64,000 bases of DNA from UBA4421 sp002470275 (GTDB lineage: Bacteria > Pseudomonadota > Gammaproteobacteria > Pseudomonadales > Azotimanducaceae). The position numbers and the translations under genes were made by a program. Numbering within the stretch: position 1 is the stretch's first letter; every line of letters starts with the position of its first letter. This document shows, in pieces, positions 6,930-14,895 of this stretch. The DNA lies in assembly GCA_913052345.1 (NCBI GenBank), contig CAJXDR010000012.1:1-64000 (forward strand), written 5' to 3'. The notes under the pieces were generated by a model. It did not search any database. It had not been told where the DNA came from and saw nothing but the letters and a program-made list of their open reading frames with translations.

Positions 6930-8228
6930 TTACCGTACCCCTGTCTCTAGGGCAATATAGTCGGTCCAATATCCGGGATAGGTTTTATCGACCACCCTCG
7001 GGTCATCCACGCTTAAAGTGCCGGTGACGCTACCGATCAACGAAAAGGCCATGGCCATACGGTGGTCGTGATAAGTGTTAAGGGTATGCGTTTTGATGGT
7101 CTCTGGTGGCGTGGGTTTCGTTTGAATGCTATCTGAGGAGAGGTCTCGATTAATGCCCATGAACTCGAATTCCCGGGCGGGGCAGTTTAAGCGATCGCAT
7201 TCCTTGTGGTGGAGAGACTGGAGGCCAGTAATCCTTGGGGGTTGATCAAGCAGCGGGGACAGCGTGATGAGCGTCAGGGCAGCATCAGGCATGGTCACCA
7301 TATCAATCTCCGATACCGGCTTAAGCGCCTTGGGTCCTGCTATGGTCGTGCTGCTGCCGCGCTGTACCTGAGCGCCAAAGCTTTCCATCACCTCGAAAAA
7401 AGCATAGTCCCCTTGCCGGCTGTCATGACCAAGGTTTTTGAGTTCGATTTCTGCCCCGTGCAGCAAGGCCAGTCCGGCGAAGTAGGTGGCGGCGGTGGCA
7501 TCGCCCTCAACCTCAAAGCTGCCGCCTTGATAGGTGCCCGGGGCGACCTCTAGCCTTTGATTCGTCAGCCAACGTCCCGTAATCCCTCGCTTTGCCATTT
7601 CGTTGAGGGTGATGTCGATATAGGGACGAGAGACGAGGTCCCCGAGAATCTGGACCTGAACCGGCTGCTTCTGGGCGGCGCCCAGCAACGGGGCGATGAT
7701 CAGCAGCGCACTGATATATTGGCTGGAAAGGGAGCCATCGATTTGAATGACCTCTGTCCCGTGCAGTCCGCCGCGTATTTCCGCGGGCAGCCCCTCGTTG
7801 GGACTGCTGATCTGGCAGCCGTGGCGCCTTAGCACGTCGAATAAAGGCTGGTTGGTGCGGGCGCGGAGAGAGGGGTGTCCGTCAATTAGGGTAACGCCTT
7901 TCCGCAAGGCGGCGATGCCGATCAATAGCCTTGTGGACGCGCCGCTCATGCGTGCATTGAGACGGATGGTCTCAGATCCTAGATTAATGGGTCCGCTGAT
8001 ATGGATGCCTTTTTCGTCCTCTCGCAAATCGGCGCCCAGTGCCCTAAGGCAATCGATCATGGCCTCGGTATCGTCACAGGCCGGAACGCCGATGACGGAG
8101 CTGGTGCCTGGTGCCAGCGCCGCTAGAGCGAGTTGACGCAGGGCAATGGACTTACTGCCCGGGAGGTTCATGGAGGTTGGTGCGATGTTGCCCAACTTTG
8201 GGACTAGAAACGGACTGTCTTGGGTCAC
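6930..8228 (-). CDS. aroA: 3-phosphoshikimate 1-carboxyvinyltransferase (EPSP synthase)
   Basis: A 432-residue enzyme of the shikimate pathway joining phosphoenolpyruvate to shikimate-3-phosphate. Substrate motifs are recognisable: PGSKS..LR (K26, S27, R31), SSQYISALL, PDAALT, HKECDR, DHRMAMAFSL and VVDKTYPGYW, covering the lysines, glutamate and arginines used by the family. The usual GN(A/S)GT segment reads RMSGASTRL, so the enzyme is divergent though apparently complete. The cyclase gene follows on the same strand after 174 bases. Upstream lies a minus-strand structured RNA and terminator (8301-8324), 73 bases before the start, which could also act as a leader attenuator. Confidence 0.95.
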   Translation of the reverse strand: MTQDSPFLVPKLGNIAPTSMNLPGSKSIALRQLALAALAPGTSSVIGVPACDDTEAMIDCLRALGADLREDEKGIHISGPINLGSETIRLNARMSGASTRLLIGIAALRKGVTLIDGHPSLRARTNQPLFDVLRRHGCQISSPNEGLPAEIRGGLHGTEVIQIDGSLSSQYISALLIIAPLLGAAQKQPVQVQILGDLVSRPYIDITLNEMAKRGITGRWLTNQRLEVAPGTYQGGSFEVEGDATAATYFAGLALLHGAEIELKNLGHDSRQGDYAFFEVMESFGAQVQRGSSTTIAGPKALKPVSEIDMVTMPDAALTLITLSPLLDQPPRITGLQSLHHKECDRLNCPAREFEFMGINRDLSSDSIQTKPTPPETIKTHTLNTYHDHRMAMAFSLIGSVTGTLSVDDPRVVDKTYPGYWTDYIALETGVR

Positions 8229-8300
8229 GGCCTGTGCTCAAAAAAAGGGCAGGGTACGACGAATAGGGGGTTGCTGCTAGGCTCACCCCCAGTGACAACG

Positions 8301-8324
8301 AAAAAGCCGCCCCTAAAGGCGGCT
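8301..8324 (-). terminator. Intrinsic terminator reading toward aroA
   Basis: A 7-bp perfect stem AGCCGCC/GGCGGCT (8305-8311 with 8318-8324, 6-base loop) is followed on the minus strand by TTTTT. On the plus strand no T-run follows, so it works for leftward transcription only. It lies 73 bases before the aroA start and ends the candidate RNA described next, or attenuates an aroA leader. Confidence 0.8.
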
Positions 8325-8506
8325 GAAGTTCCCATTATTATTGTTCTGTTGGGAATGACAGAAGATGCTCTCCCCTCATCTGACCTGCCGGCAGCATAGC
8401 TGCTCGGTGTCCTAGGCCGTTTTTATAGCAGGGCTCTCCACTTCCCGTACTATCGACCTTCCCCCTTACCTTTTTACAAGGTGCCCGGCAGGGCTTTACT
8501 AGAGAG
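8301..8506 (-). ncRNA. Candidate small RNA or aroA leader RNA (RsmY/CsrB-like GGA motifs)
   Basis: The approximately 420-bp gap between aroA and the ligase gene has no convincing protein gene. Its minus strand, ending at the terminator, folds locally into several hairpins: GCCC/GGGC, ACCTT/AAGGT, GCAGC/GCTGC and TTCCCA/TGGGAA. It carries six GGA triplets in about 170 bases (contexts GGGGGAAGG, CGGGAAG, GTGGAGAG, TAGGACAC, GGGGAGAG, TGGGAAC). That pattern resembles CsrA/RsmA-sequestering RNAs. I found no GacA box, so the class is uncertain. The alternative is a 5' leader of aroA with a premature terminator. The 5' end is a guess from the promoter candidate. Confidence 0.42.
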
Positions 8507-8512
8507 AACCAA

Positions 8513-8541
8513 AAGTTAACAGATGTCTTTAGATGTTGCAA
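8513..8541 (-). promoter_or_regulatory. Candidate sigma-70 promoter for the minus-strand RNA
   Basis: On the minus strand TTGCAA (8536-8541) is followed, 17 bases on, by TAACTT (8513-8518). The -35 matches TTGACA at four of six positions; the -10 is weak. It would start a transcript near 8506, about 200 bases before the terminator. Confidence 0.3.
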
Positions 8542-8647
8542 ACCAAAAGCGCTCTATTCTTGAGATAGAAGCGACGTAAAATGTTGCTGCCTGGGGACGG
8601 CACAGTACTCTCTGATCAGGTGATTCATTCTGCGCGAGGGGGACGCT

Positions 8648-10141
8648 ATGAATTTTTATCAGCAGCTAGAGCAGAAATTTAGGGACAACGCCCAGGGGTC
8701 GGCGTTGCTGCTGCCTGGGGATGAGACCTGGGACTATGCCGACCTCCTGTCAGTCATTGACGACATTGCGCTTAAGTTGCTCGATATGGGGCTCCAAAGG
8801 GGCCAGCGAGTACTGGTTCAAGTAGAAAAGTCGCCGGAAAATCTGGCGCTCTACCTCGCTGCGCTAAAGGTCGGGTTGGTTTATGTGCCGCTCAACACGG
8901 CTTATACGGAGAAAGAGCTCGAATACTTCATAGAGGACTCGCAACCGGCGCTGTATGTGGGCGCCCATGCCAGGACAGACGTTCCCTCAGCGCAGCTGAG
9001 GTCTCGCAGCCACGGCTGTCCCCTGATTTCTACGACGCTCTTTTCCTCCGTTGAGACCGGGCCGCCGCCCACCGAAGTTTTGGATTCAGAACAATTGGCC
9101 GCTATTTTGTACACCTCCGGGACGACGGGTCGTTCAAAGGGGGCGATGCTTTCTCACGGGAATCTCGCGGCGAATGCCGAGGCGCTGTGTAGCGCCTGGG
9201 GCTGGCGGGAAGACGATGTCCTGCTGCATGCGCTGCCGATTTTTCACGTCCATGGCCTCTTCATCGCCAGCCACTGTGCGCTGTTGATGGGGACACCCAT
9301 GGTCTTCCTGCCGCGTTTTGATGCGGCTGAGGTACTGCAATGGCTCCCCAAGGCCACGGTCATGATGGGGGTGCCCACCTTTTATACGAGATTGCTGGCA
9401 CTGTCAGACCTGGATGCACAACGGGTGCAGCAGATTCGCCTATTTATCTGCGGGTCCGCGCCACTGACGGAGCAGACCTTTCTGGCCTGGGAGGCGGCAA
9501 CCGGCCATCGAATTTTAGAACGCTACGGCATGAGCGAGACTATCATCAATACGACGAATCCCTTGGAGGGTGATCGGCAGCCCGGGACCGTGGGTTTCGC
9601 CTTACCCGGCCTTGAACTGCGTATCGCAAATGATGCCGGTGAGGCGGTGCCGGTGGGTGAGATTGGCACCATTGAAGTGCGAGGCCCCAGTGTCTTTAGC
9701 GGCTACTGGCGGATGCCGGAGAAAACGCGACAGGAGATTCGTGAAGATGGGTTCTTTATCACCGGCGATTTAGGGCGGGTGGACGAAGGGGGGCGGGTCT
9801 CCATTGTTGGGAGAGCCAAAGATTTGGTGATCTCCGGGGGCTTTAACGTCTATCCCAAGGAAGTGGAGGTGGCGCTTGATAAAATGCCTGAGGTGAGCGA
9901 GGCGGCGGTTATTGGGGTGGCTCATCCAGATTTTGGTGAGGCCGTGGTGGCGGTGGTAGTGCCCCACGAGCAGGAGGTCACCCTGGAGCAGGTGGACCGA
10001 GCGCTCGCGGATACGCTTGCCCGCTTTAAACAGCCCAAGGCAGTCTTCAATCTGTCAGAGCTGCCGCGGAACGCCATGGGTAAGGTCCAGAAAAATCTGC
10101 TTCGCGATGCTTACGCGAACACGTTCTCCGACGACGCCTAA
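8648..10141 (+). CDS. matB: Malonyl-CoA synthetase-like AMP-forming ligase
   Basis: A 497-residue ANL-superfamily ligase. The P-loop YTSGTTGRSKGAM, the A5 motif ERYGMSET, the A7 motif TGDLGR and the C-terminal lysine region NAMGKVQK are all intact. Segments LPIFHVHGLF and MMGVPTFYTRLL and the NTTNP after the A5 motif are those of MatB-type malonyl-CoA synthetases rather than long-chain fatty acyl ligases. The expected reaction is malonate + CoA + ATP to malonyl-CoA. There is no malonate transporter or decarboxylase gene next door, so the physiological substrate remains inferred. A GAGGGGG ribosome-binding site precedes the ATG. It converges with the next ligase gene. Confidence 0.85.
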   Translation: MNFYQQLEQKFRDNAQGSALLLPGDETWDYADLLSVIDDIALKLLDMGLQRGQRVLVQVEKSPENLALYLAALKVGLVYVPLNTAYTEKELEYFIEDSQPALYVGAHARTDVPSAQLRSRSHGCPLISTTLFSSVETGPPPTEVLDSEQLAAILYTSGTTGRSKGAMLSHGNLAANAEALCSAWGWREDDVLLHALPIFHVHGLFIASHCALLMGTPMVFLPRFDAAEVLQWLPKATVMMGVPTFYTRLLALSDLDAQRVQQIRLFICGSAPLTEQTFLAWEAATGHRILERYGMSETIINTTNPLEGDRQPGTVGFALPGLELRIANDAGEAVPVGEIGTIEVRGPSVFSGYWRMPEKTRQEIREDGFFITGDLGRVDEGGRVSIVGRAKDLVISGGFNVYPKEVEVALDKMPEVSEAAVIGVAHPDFGEAVVAVVVPHEQEVTLEQVDRALADTLARFKQPKAVFNLSELPRNAMGKVQKNLLRDAYANTFSDDA

Positions 10142-10153
10142 CCCTCCCTTTGT

Positions 10154-11848
10154 CTAGTGACTGCTGTCCACGCTGAGGCTGTCGCGGAGCTCTCGTTTTA
10201 GGAACTTGCCCGAAGCATTGCGGGGCAGCGCCTCATCCATAAACCAGATATAGCGAGGAATTTTGAACTTGGCGATAAGCGAGGCGCAGTGCTCGCGAAG
10301 GGCCTTAGCATCTTGCCCTGCGCCTTCAACTAGGACAACGGCAGCCCCCACTTCTTCACCAAGGCGATCATCGACGACGCCGAAAACCGTGCATTCAGCA
10401 ACTGCAGGGTGCTTGAATATCGCACTCTCTACTTCGGCGCAGTAGATGTTTTCCCCGCCGCGCAACACCATGTCCTTGATGCGGTCGACGATATAGACGA
10501 AACCATCCTCATCCTGCCTGGCCATATCTCCGGTCCGCAGCCAGCCATCGATAATGGTTTCCGCCGTCGCGTCGGGGCGATTCAAATAACCACGGATGAC
10601 CTGGGCACCACGAACCCAGAGTTCGCCTGGCTCCCCCTCGGGCATTTGCTCACCGCTGTCCGGGTTAACGATTTTGGCCTCAAAGCAGGGCAGCGGTGGT
10701 CCGCAGCTTTCTGGTTTATCAACAAAGTGGTCGTAACCGATAGAGGTAATGACGCCACAGGTTTCGGTCATGCCATAGCCAGTGGTTGGCCTTGCCGTGG
10801 TGACCTGTTGATCGATTTTGTCCACCAAGTCCGGCTGCAGCTGGGCGCCGCCCCCGCCCAAAGTCAAAAGGCTTGATGTATCCGTGCTGGCAAAATTGGG
10901 ATGAGTAATGATTTCTCGCGCCATCACCGGGACCCCGCTAACCGCTGAGATTTTTTCGGCCTCGATGAGTGCAAGGGCATCAGCTGCATCCCACTTGTAC
11001 ATGTGTACGAGCTTACCCCCGGCAATTGTCGCGACCTGGGCCACACAGTTATTGGCCGTTACATGAAACAAAGGCGTGGTGACAAGCGTAACGGGGATGG
11101 GGGGTTCGTCGCTCTCGCTCATCTTCCCGTTCTTGATGGCCAGAGCACGCTGCATGGCCGCAGAGAATAGGAGGCTCCAGACGTTGCTAACGCAGCCCCG
11201 GTGGGTGAGCTGTGCGCCCTTGGGGCGGCCGGTGGTGCCGGAGGTGTAGAAGATGCAGGCGTCGCTATCGGTATCAATGGCGACCTCCGGCAAGGGCTCG
11301 GTACCGTCCGTGGCCTCTGACCAGGGGGTGACGCCGGGCTCTGGCGTGCTGAGGCGAACGCCGATGAGGTGAATGCCCGACAGGGCATCTCCTAGGGCAC
11401 TGACGGTTGCCAGGCGCTCTTGGTCGACAATTAACGCCTTGGGGTCGGCGTCCTCTAGGCCGAAGCGCATCTCGTCGCCAACCCACCAGGCATTCATGCC
11501 CACCACCGTAGCGCCCATGGAGACGATGGCCCAGTAGCTCAGCATCCACTCGGGATAATTTCGCATGGCGATGGCCACTCGGTCACCGGGGCGCACGCCG
11601 TGTGCGATCAGCCAGTTCGCCAGCCCGGCGACCTGGCGGTGCGCCTCGCCATAGGTAAGGCGCTCATCGCGATAGATCAGGTACTCTCTGTCGCCGTAGG
11701 GTAGGGTGCTGAGCCATATATCGCGGAGCGTGGCAGGTGCCGTACGGTAGGTGGGAACAGGAATGTCCCTGATAGGGGTGGTGATGACCTCAAAGTCCGC
11801 GCCAGGTGACGTCAGTGCCGACCAGGTTTCTTTAAATTCTTGATACAT
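10154..11848 (-). CDS. Acyl-CoA synthetase (class I AMP-dependent ligase)
   Basis: A 564-residue ANL ligase with P-loop FYTSGTTGRPKGAQ, A5 motif TTGYGMTET, A7 motif RTGDMAR and the C-terminal lysine motif NASGKFLKREL. It should activate a fatty or aromatic carboxylic acid to its CoA ester through an acyl-adenylate; the substrate cannot be named. The frame is open upstream to 11944, but the ATG at 11848 has an excellent GGGGAGG ribosome-binding site at 6 bases, and the extra 32 residues look non-homologous, so I chose the shorter form. It is convergent with the malonyl-CoA synthetase-like gene (12-base gap) and divergent from the glycosyltransferase pair. Confidence 0.88.
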   Translation of the reverse strand: MYQEFKETWSALTSPGADFEVITTPIRDIPVPTYRTAPATLRDIWLSTLPYGDREYLIYRDERLTYGEAHRQVAGLANWLIAHGVRPGDRVAIAMRNYPEWMLSYWAIVSMGATVVGMNAWWVGDEMRFGLEDADPKALIVDQERLATVSALGDALSGIHLIGVRLSTPEPGVTPWSEATDGTEPLPEVAIDTDSDACIFYTSGTTGRPKGAQLTHRGCVSNVWSLLFSAAMQRALAIKNGKMSESDEPPIPVTLVTTPLFHVTANNCVAQVATIAGGKLVHMYKWDAADALALIEAEKISAVSGVPVMAREIITHPNFASTDTSSLLTLGGGGAQLQPDLVDKIDQQVTTARPTTGYGMTETCGVITSIGYDHFVDKPESCGPPLPCFEAKIVNPDSGEQMPEGEPGELWVRGAQVIRGYLNRPDATAETIIDGWLRTGDMARQDEDGFVYIVDRIKDMVLRGGENIYCAEVESAIFKHPAVAECTVFGVVDDRLGEEVGAAVVLVEGAGQDAKALREHCASLIAKFKIPRYIWFMDEALPRNASGKFLKRELRDSLSVDSSH

Positions 11849-12006
11849 CGATGCCTCCCCAAAAACAAAATACGATGCAAACCCCCGTTGGTTTGCTAAG
11901 GACTTTTCCGGCCGAAATTGTATGATCTTTACCGCCGGCCGCAAGGAGTCTACAGGGCGAAGCCGGTGATCGCATCGTTGGATTCACCTCACTGGAGGGA
12001 GCATGA

Positions 12007-12771
12007 ATGGTAAGGGGTGAAACAGACCGTGACCTCGCCAGAGACAGCACCGCATTGGGTATCGTGATTCCTGTGGCCCATCAATTTAATCAGCTGTCTG
12101 CTCTGTTGCTCGAGATCGACTCTCTCAGCCGCTCGATTCCACTTGTGGTGGTCGAGGCCAGCCCTGGGCCAACCAAGGCGTCGCCAAATCAAGCACAGCG
12201 AGATAGGGCTCGAGCCCAAGTAGCTGCCTTGGGCGGCCAATGGTTCGTTTACCCGGCGTCTCGTGGAGGACAAATTGCCCAAGGGATTGCCGTTTTAAAT
12301 ACGCCATGGTGCTGGGTGGTGCACGCTGACACACGCTACATCGAGGCCAGTTGGCACTATTTGACCCGCCTGTCCCAGTCCAGGGCCCTGGGGTGGGGGC
12401 GCTTTGATGTCTCTCTCTCCGGTTCGCACTGGGGGCTACCCATAGTGGCTTATTTAATGAATTGGCGCTCTCGGCGAACCCGGATGTGTACCGGCGATCA
12501 GGCAATGTTTTTTCACCGCTCGCTGCTTGATCGCATTGGGGGATTCCCGCCTCAGCCTTTGATGGAAGACATTGAAGTCAGCCGCAGACTCCAGCGACTC
12601 AGGGATCATCAATTTTTTGCGCCAGCGATTGCGATCACCGCCAGCGGCGCGCGGTGGGAACGTCAAGGATGGCTGAAAACCGTGCTGTCCATGTGGTGGT
12701 ATCGGGCGTGCTACTACTTCGGCGTCAGCGCTGAGGATCTCTATCAGCGCTATTACGGACCCAGGCCATGA
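12007..12771 (+). CDS. Glycosyltransferase-like protein, TIGR04283 (GT2 fold)
   Basis: A 254-residue GT2-family protein of the rSAM/selenodomain-associated transferase 2 type. It shows IVIPVAHQFNQ at the nucleotide-binding strand, ASRGGQIAQG, the metal motif HADTRY and the late CTGDQAMFF and MEDIEVSRRL motifs. The activity is unproven for the family. It overlaps the next gene by four bases (ATGA), and that neighbour is its usual partner TIGR04282. GGAGGG lies 8 bases before the ATG. A five-codon frame starting at 12003 overlaps the start and is probably meaningless. Confidence 0.85.
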   Translation: MVRGETDRDLARDSTALGIVIPVAHQFNQLSALLLEIDSLSRSIPLVVVEASPGPTKASPNQAQRDRARAQVAALGGQWFVYPASRGGQIAQGIAVLNTPWCWVVHADTRYIEASWHYLTRLSQSRALGWGRFDVSLSGSHWGLPIVAYLMNWRSRRTRMCTGDQAMFFHRSLLDRIGGFPPQPLMEDIEVSRRLQRLRDHQFFAPAIAITASGARWERQGWLKTVLSMWWYRACYYFGVSAEDLYQRYYGPRP

Positions 12772-13415
12772 AGGTCAGCCTTGGTATTTTCGCGAAGACC
12801 CCTCAGCCAGGGCAGACGAAGACGCGCTTAATTCCGCTGCTCGGAGAAGAGGGGGCGGCGGCCGCCCATCGGCAGTTGGTGGCCCAATGCCTCAGGGGTA
12901 TTGAACCGCTCCACGCTACCCCGCCAGTTGCGCTGGGCGGGGAGCACCCCACTTGGCAGCCCCAACTCTGGGTCACGGAGCACAGTCAGGAGACGTTCCA
13001 GTGGTCTGAGGGCTGGAGCCTGCCTGTTCACCTGCAGTGCGGAGCCGATCTGGGTGAGCGCATGTTCCATGGGCTGGCTCAGATGCTGGAGGAGGGCGCT
13101 GACCTGGCCTTGTTGATAGGTTCAGATTGTCCCGGGATCGATGCCGACTATCTGACTTCAGCGGTCGTGCGCGGCGGCACCGCGGATCTGCTCCTTGGTC
13201 CGGCAGAGGATGGTGGGTATGGGCTCATTGGCCTTAGGCAGCCAATGCCGGAGATTTTTAAGAATATTGCCTGGGGTACGGATCAGGTGCTCGATCAGAC
13301 GCTGAGCCGCGCTCGCGCGCTGGGGCTCAGCGTAGCGTTGATGGAGACGGTCTGGGATGTTGATACCCCGGATGACTGGTCTAGATACCTGCGCTGGCGA
13401 GAGAGAAGCCGTTAG
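12768..13415 (+). CDS. TIGR04282 (DUF2064) nucleotidyl/glycosyltransferase-like protein
   Basis: A 215-residue CofC/MobA-like fold protein, rSAM/selenodomain-associated transferase 1 type. Motifs are LGIFAKTPQPGQTKTRL at the N terminus, LIGSDCPG (metal site) and GPAEDGGYGLIGL. Members are found with TIGR04283 proteins, and some with arsenosugar biosynthesis, but no radical-SAM or arsenic gene is visible here. It is translationally coupled to the preceding gene and its stop overlaps the sufE stop by four bases on the opposite strand. Confidence 0.85.
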   Translation: MKVSLGIFAKTPQPGQTKTRLIPLLGEEGAAAAHRQLVAQCLRGIEPLHATPPVALGGEHPTWQPQLWVTEHSQETFQWSEGWSLPVHLQCGADLGERMFHGLAQMLEEGADLALLIGSDCPGIDADYLTSAVVRGGTADLLLGPAEDGGYGLIGLRQPMPEIFKNIAWGTDQVLDQTLSRARALGLSVALMETVWDVDTPDDWSRYLRWRERSR

Positions 13416-13834
13416 GACACGGATGCCAGAGTTGCTGCAACCTGTTTAATTTTTAGGATCATCGCGCGTAGGCCATTGCCTCGGGTTAGCGACAAGTGCG
13501 CGAGCAAGTCCAGCTCGGCGAAAAGGCCTTCGATGTCCAGCGCAACGATGTCATCAGCCGTTTTGCCGTTAATGGCGATCAGAACCACTGCGATCAGTCC
13601 ACGTACAATATGAGCATCACTGTCGAGCAGAAAGACCAGCTGCTCGTCCTGTTGGGTATAGGTGAGCCAAACCTGGCTCTGACACCCTCTTATTAGGTTG
13701 GCTTCTGTTTTTTGTGAATCCTCGAGGGGACGGATCTCTTTGCCTAGATCAATAATAAAGCGGTAGCGCTCCTCCCAGTCGTCGAGAAAATCAAAGGTCG
13801 CCTTCAGCTCCTGTATGTCCAGGGTAAGCGCCAC
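13412..13834 (-). CDS. sufE: SufE sulfur acceptor protein
   Basis: A 140-residue SufE: it takes persulfide sulfur from SufS through a reactive cysteine in RGCQSQVWL and stimulates desulfurase activity. The frame is open to 13891, but a GTG at 13834 gives an N terminus (MALTLDI) resembling E. coli SufE and puts the reactive cysteine at position 51, as in E. coli, so I chose it. That start lies two bases after the sufT stop, implying translational coupling. It is the last gene of the SUF operon and meets the convergent TIGR04282 gene with a four-base stop overlap. Confidence 0.92.
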   Translation of the reverse strand: MALTLDIQELKATFDFLDDWEERYRFIIDLGKEIRPLEDSQKTEANLIRGCQSQVWLTYTQQDEQLVFLLDSDAHIVRGLIAVVLIAINGKTADDIVALDIEGLFAELDLLAHLSLTRGNGLRAMILKIKQVAATLASVS

Positions 13835-13836
13835 CG

Positions 13837-14364
13837 TCAGAACAAGCCCAGCTCGAGTTGAGCTTCCTCGCTCATCATGTCTCGGGACCAAGGCGGGTCG
13901 AGGACCAAATCGACGGCTACCGAGCCAACGCCAGGAACCTGCATAACCCGATGCTGGACTTCTTCCACCAGCACCGGACCCATGCCGCAGCCGGGTGCCG
14001 TCAGCGTCATGTCAATTTTCACCGCATCGTCCTCGATATGAACGCCGTAAATAAGACCGAGGTCGGCAATATTGACTGGAATTTCAGGATCAAATACCGA
14101 GCGTAGTGCGGTCCAGACATGGGCTTCGTCAATCCCGCGCCCCTGATCGGAGGCGGGAAATGCCAATGTCAGAATCTCCAGGCCCAGGGCATCGGCATCG
14201 GTACCCGCGATGCGCGCCATGTTGCCGTTGACGATTACGGTAAAGCTACCGCCCAGGGCCTGAGTCAACGTGATGAAGGACCCGCTGGGTATACAAACCT
14301 CGTCCCCCGTGGGAACGAGTCGTGCAGGGCAGTCGCGGTTTGTCGTTACAATTCGCCGCTCCAT
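13837..14364 (-). CDS. sufT: SufT-type Fe-S assembly protein (MIP18/DUF59 domain)
   Basis: A 175-residue protein with a C-terminal MIP18/DUF59 domain (about 82-160): DPEIPVNIADLGLIY and TAPGCGMG with the conserved C126. The N-terminal part carries the SufT-specific region. SufT helps Fe-S cluster maturation or delivery in organisms with SUF systems. Its first base overlaps the last base of the stop of the SufA-like gene, and sufE starts two bases after its own stop. Confidence 0.92.
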   Translation of the reverse strand: MERRIVTTNRDCPARLVPTGDEVCIPSGSFITLTQALGGSFTVIVNGNMARIAGTDADALGLEILTLAFPASDQGRGIDEAHVWTALRSVFDPEIPVNIADLGLIYGVHIEDDAVKIDMTLTAPGCGMGPVLVEEVQHRVMQVPGVGSVAVDLVLDPPWSRDMMSEEAQLELGLF

Positions 14365-14795
14365 CAGTCCTGCTTTGGCTCCATCGCGTCCACGGCTAGG
14401 CCTGCGTCCGGCAGCGAGGGAACGGCTGCACCTGAACCCTGATCGAGCGTTTCGGGCGAATCGAAGGCAAAGCTTTCACCGCATCCGCAGTAGCTTGTCG
14501 CCTTGGAGTTCTTGAAAACCAGGGCCGAGTTTAAGCCTTGGGTGACAATATCGATTTCGGTACCGGAGACTAAATCAGCTTCGGCCTGCTTGATGCAAAT
14601 GGTGACCTGGTCATTGATCACCACATGGTGGTCGTCCTCATCGGCGTGGTCGAGAAAGTCCAGGGTATAGCTGTAACCATTGCAGCCACTGGGCTTTACG
14701 CCTAATCGTAGAAATTGGCTCTGGGCTTGGCATACCTGCTTATGTATGTGGGCGCTGGCTTGTTCAGAAACCAGAATGCTCGGTGCGCTGCTCAT
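14364..14795 (-). CDS. sufA: A-type Fe-S carrier (SufA/IscA/ErpA family)
   Basis: A 143-residue HesB/IscA-fold protein that accepts or delivers Fe-S clusters. The three ligand cysteines are in place: C38 in PSGCNGYSY and C103/C105 in YCGCGESF. About 35 residues follow the CGCG motif (DSPETLDQG onward), longer than the usual 2-8 and of low complexity. Position between sufS and sufT argues for SufA. A 12-bp perfect inverted repeat lies 43-75 bases after its start codon's upstream side, in the gap to sufS. Confidence 0.9.
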   Translation of the reverse strand: MSSAPSILVSEQASAHIHKQVCQAQSQFLRLGVKPSGCNGYSYTLDFLDHADEDDHHVVINDQVTICIKQAEADLVSGTEIDIVTQGLNSALVFKNSKATSYCGCGESFAFDSPETLDQGSGAAVPSLPDAGLAVDAMEPKQD

Positions 14796-14837
14796 AGGAA
14801 TACAATTTCCAGTAGTTGGACTGAATTATCTCGTCGG

Positions 14838-14870
14838 AGGGTGTTCTTGGCAAATGGACAAGAACACCCT
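14838..14870. repeat. Perfect 12-bp inverted repeat inside the SUF operon
   Basis: AGGGTGTTCTTG (14838-14849) and its exact complement CAAGAACACCCT (14859-14870) flank a 9-base loop, in the 100-base gap between sufS and the SufA-like gene. There is no T-run on either side, so a plain terminator is unlikely. It could be a transcript-stabilising or RNase-processing hairpin that sets different levels for sufBCDS and sufATE, or a protein-binding operator. Confidence 0.75.
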
Positions 14871-14895
14871 CATCACGCGAGGCTCCGAGCCAGGG

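Noticed and set aside
8338..8541. 67-codon minus-strand frame in the gap upstream of aroA
   Set aside because: TTG start, no ribosome-binding site, no family resemblance, and it coincides with a strongly structured RNA ending at a terminator; the RNA reading explains it better.
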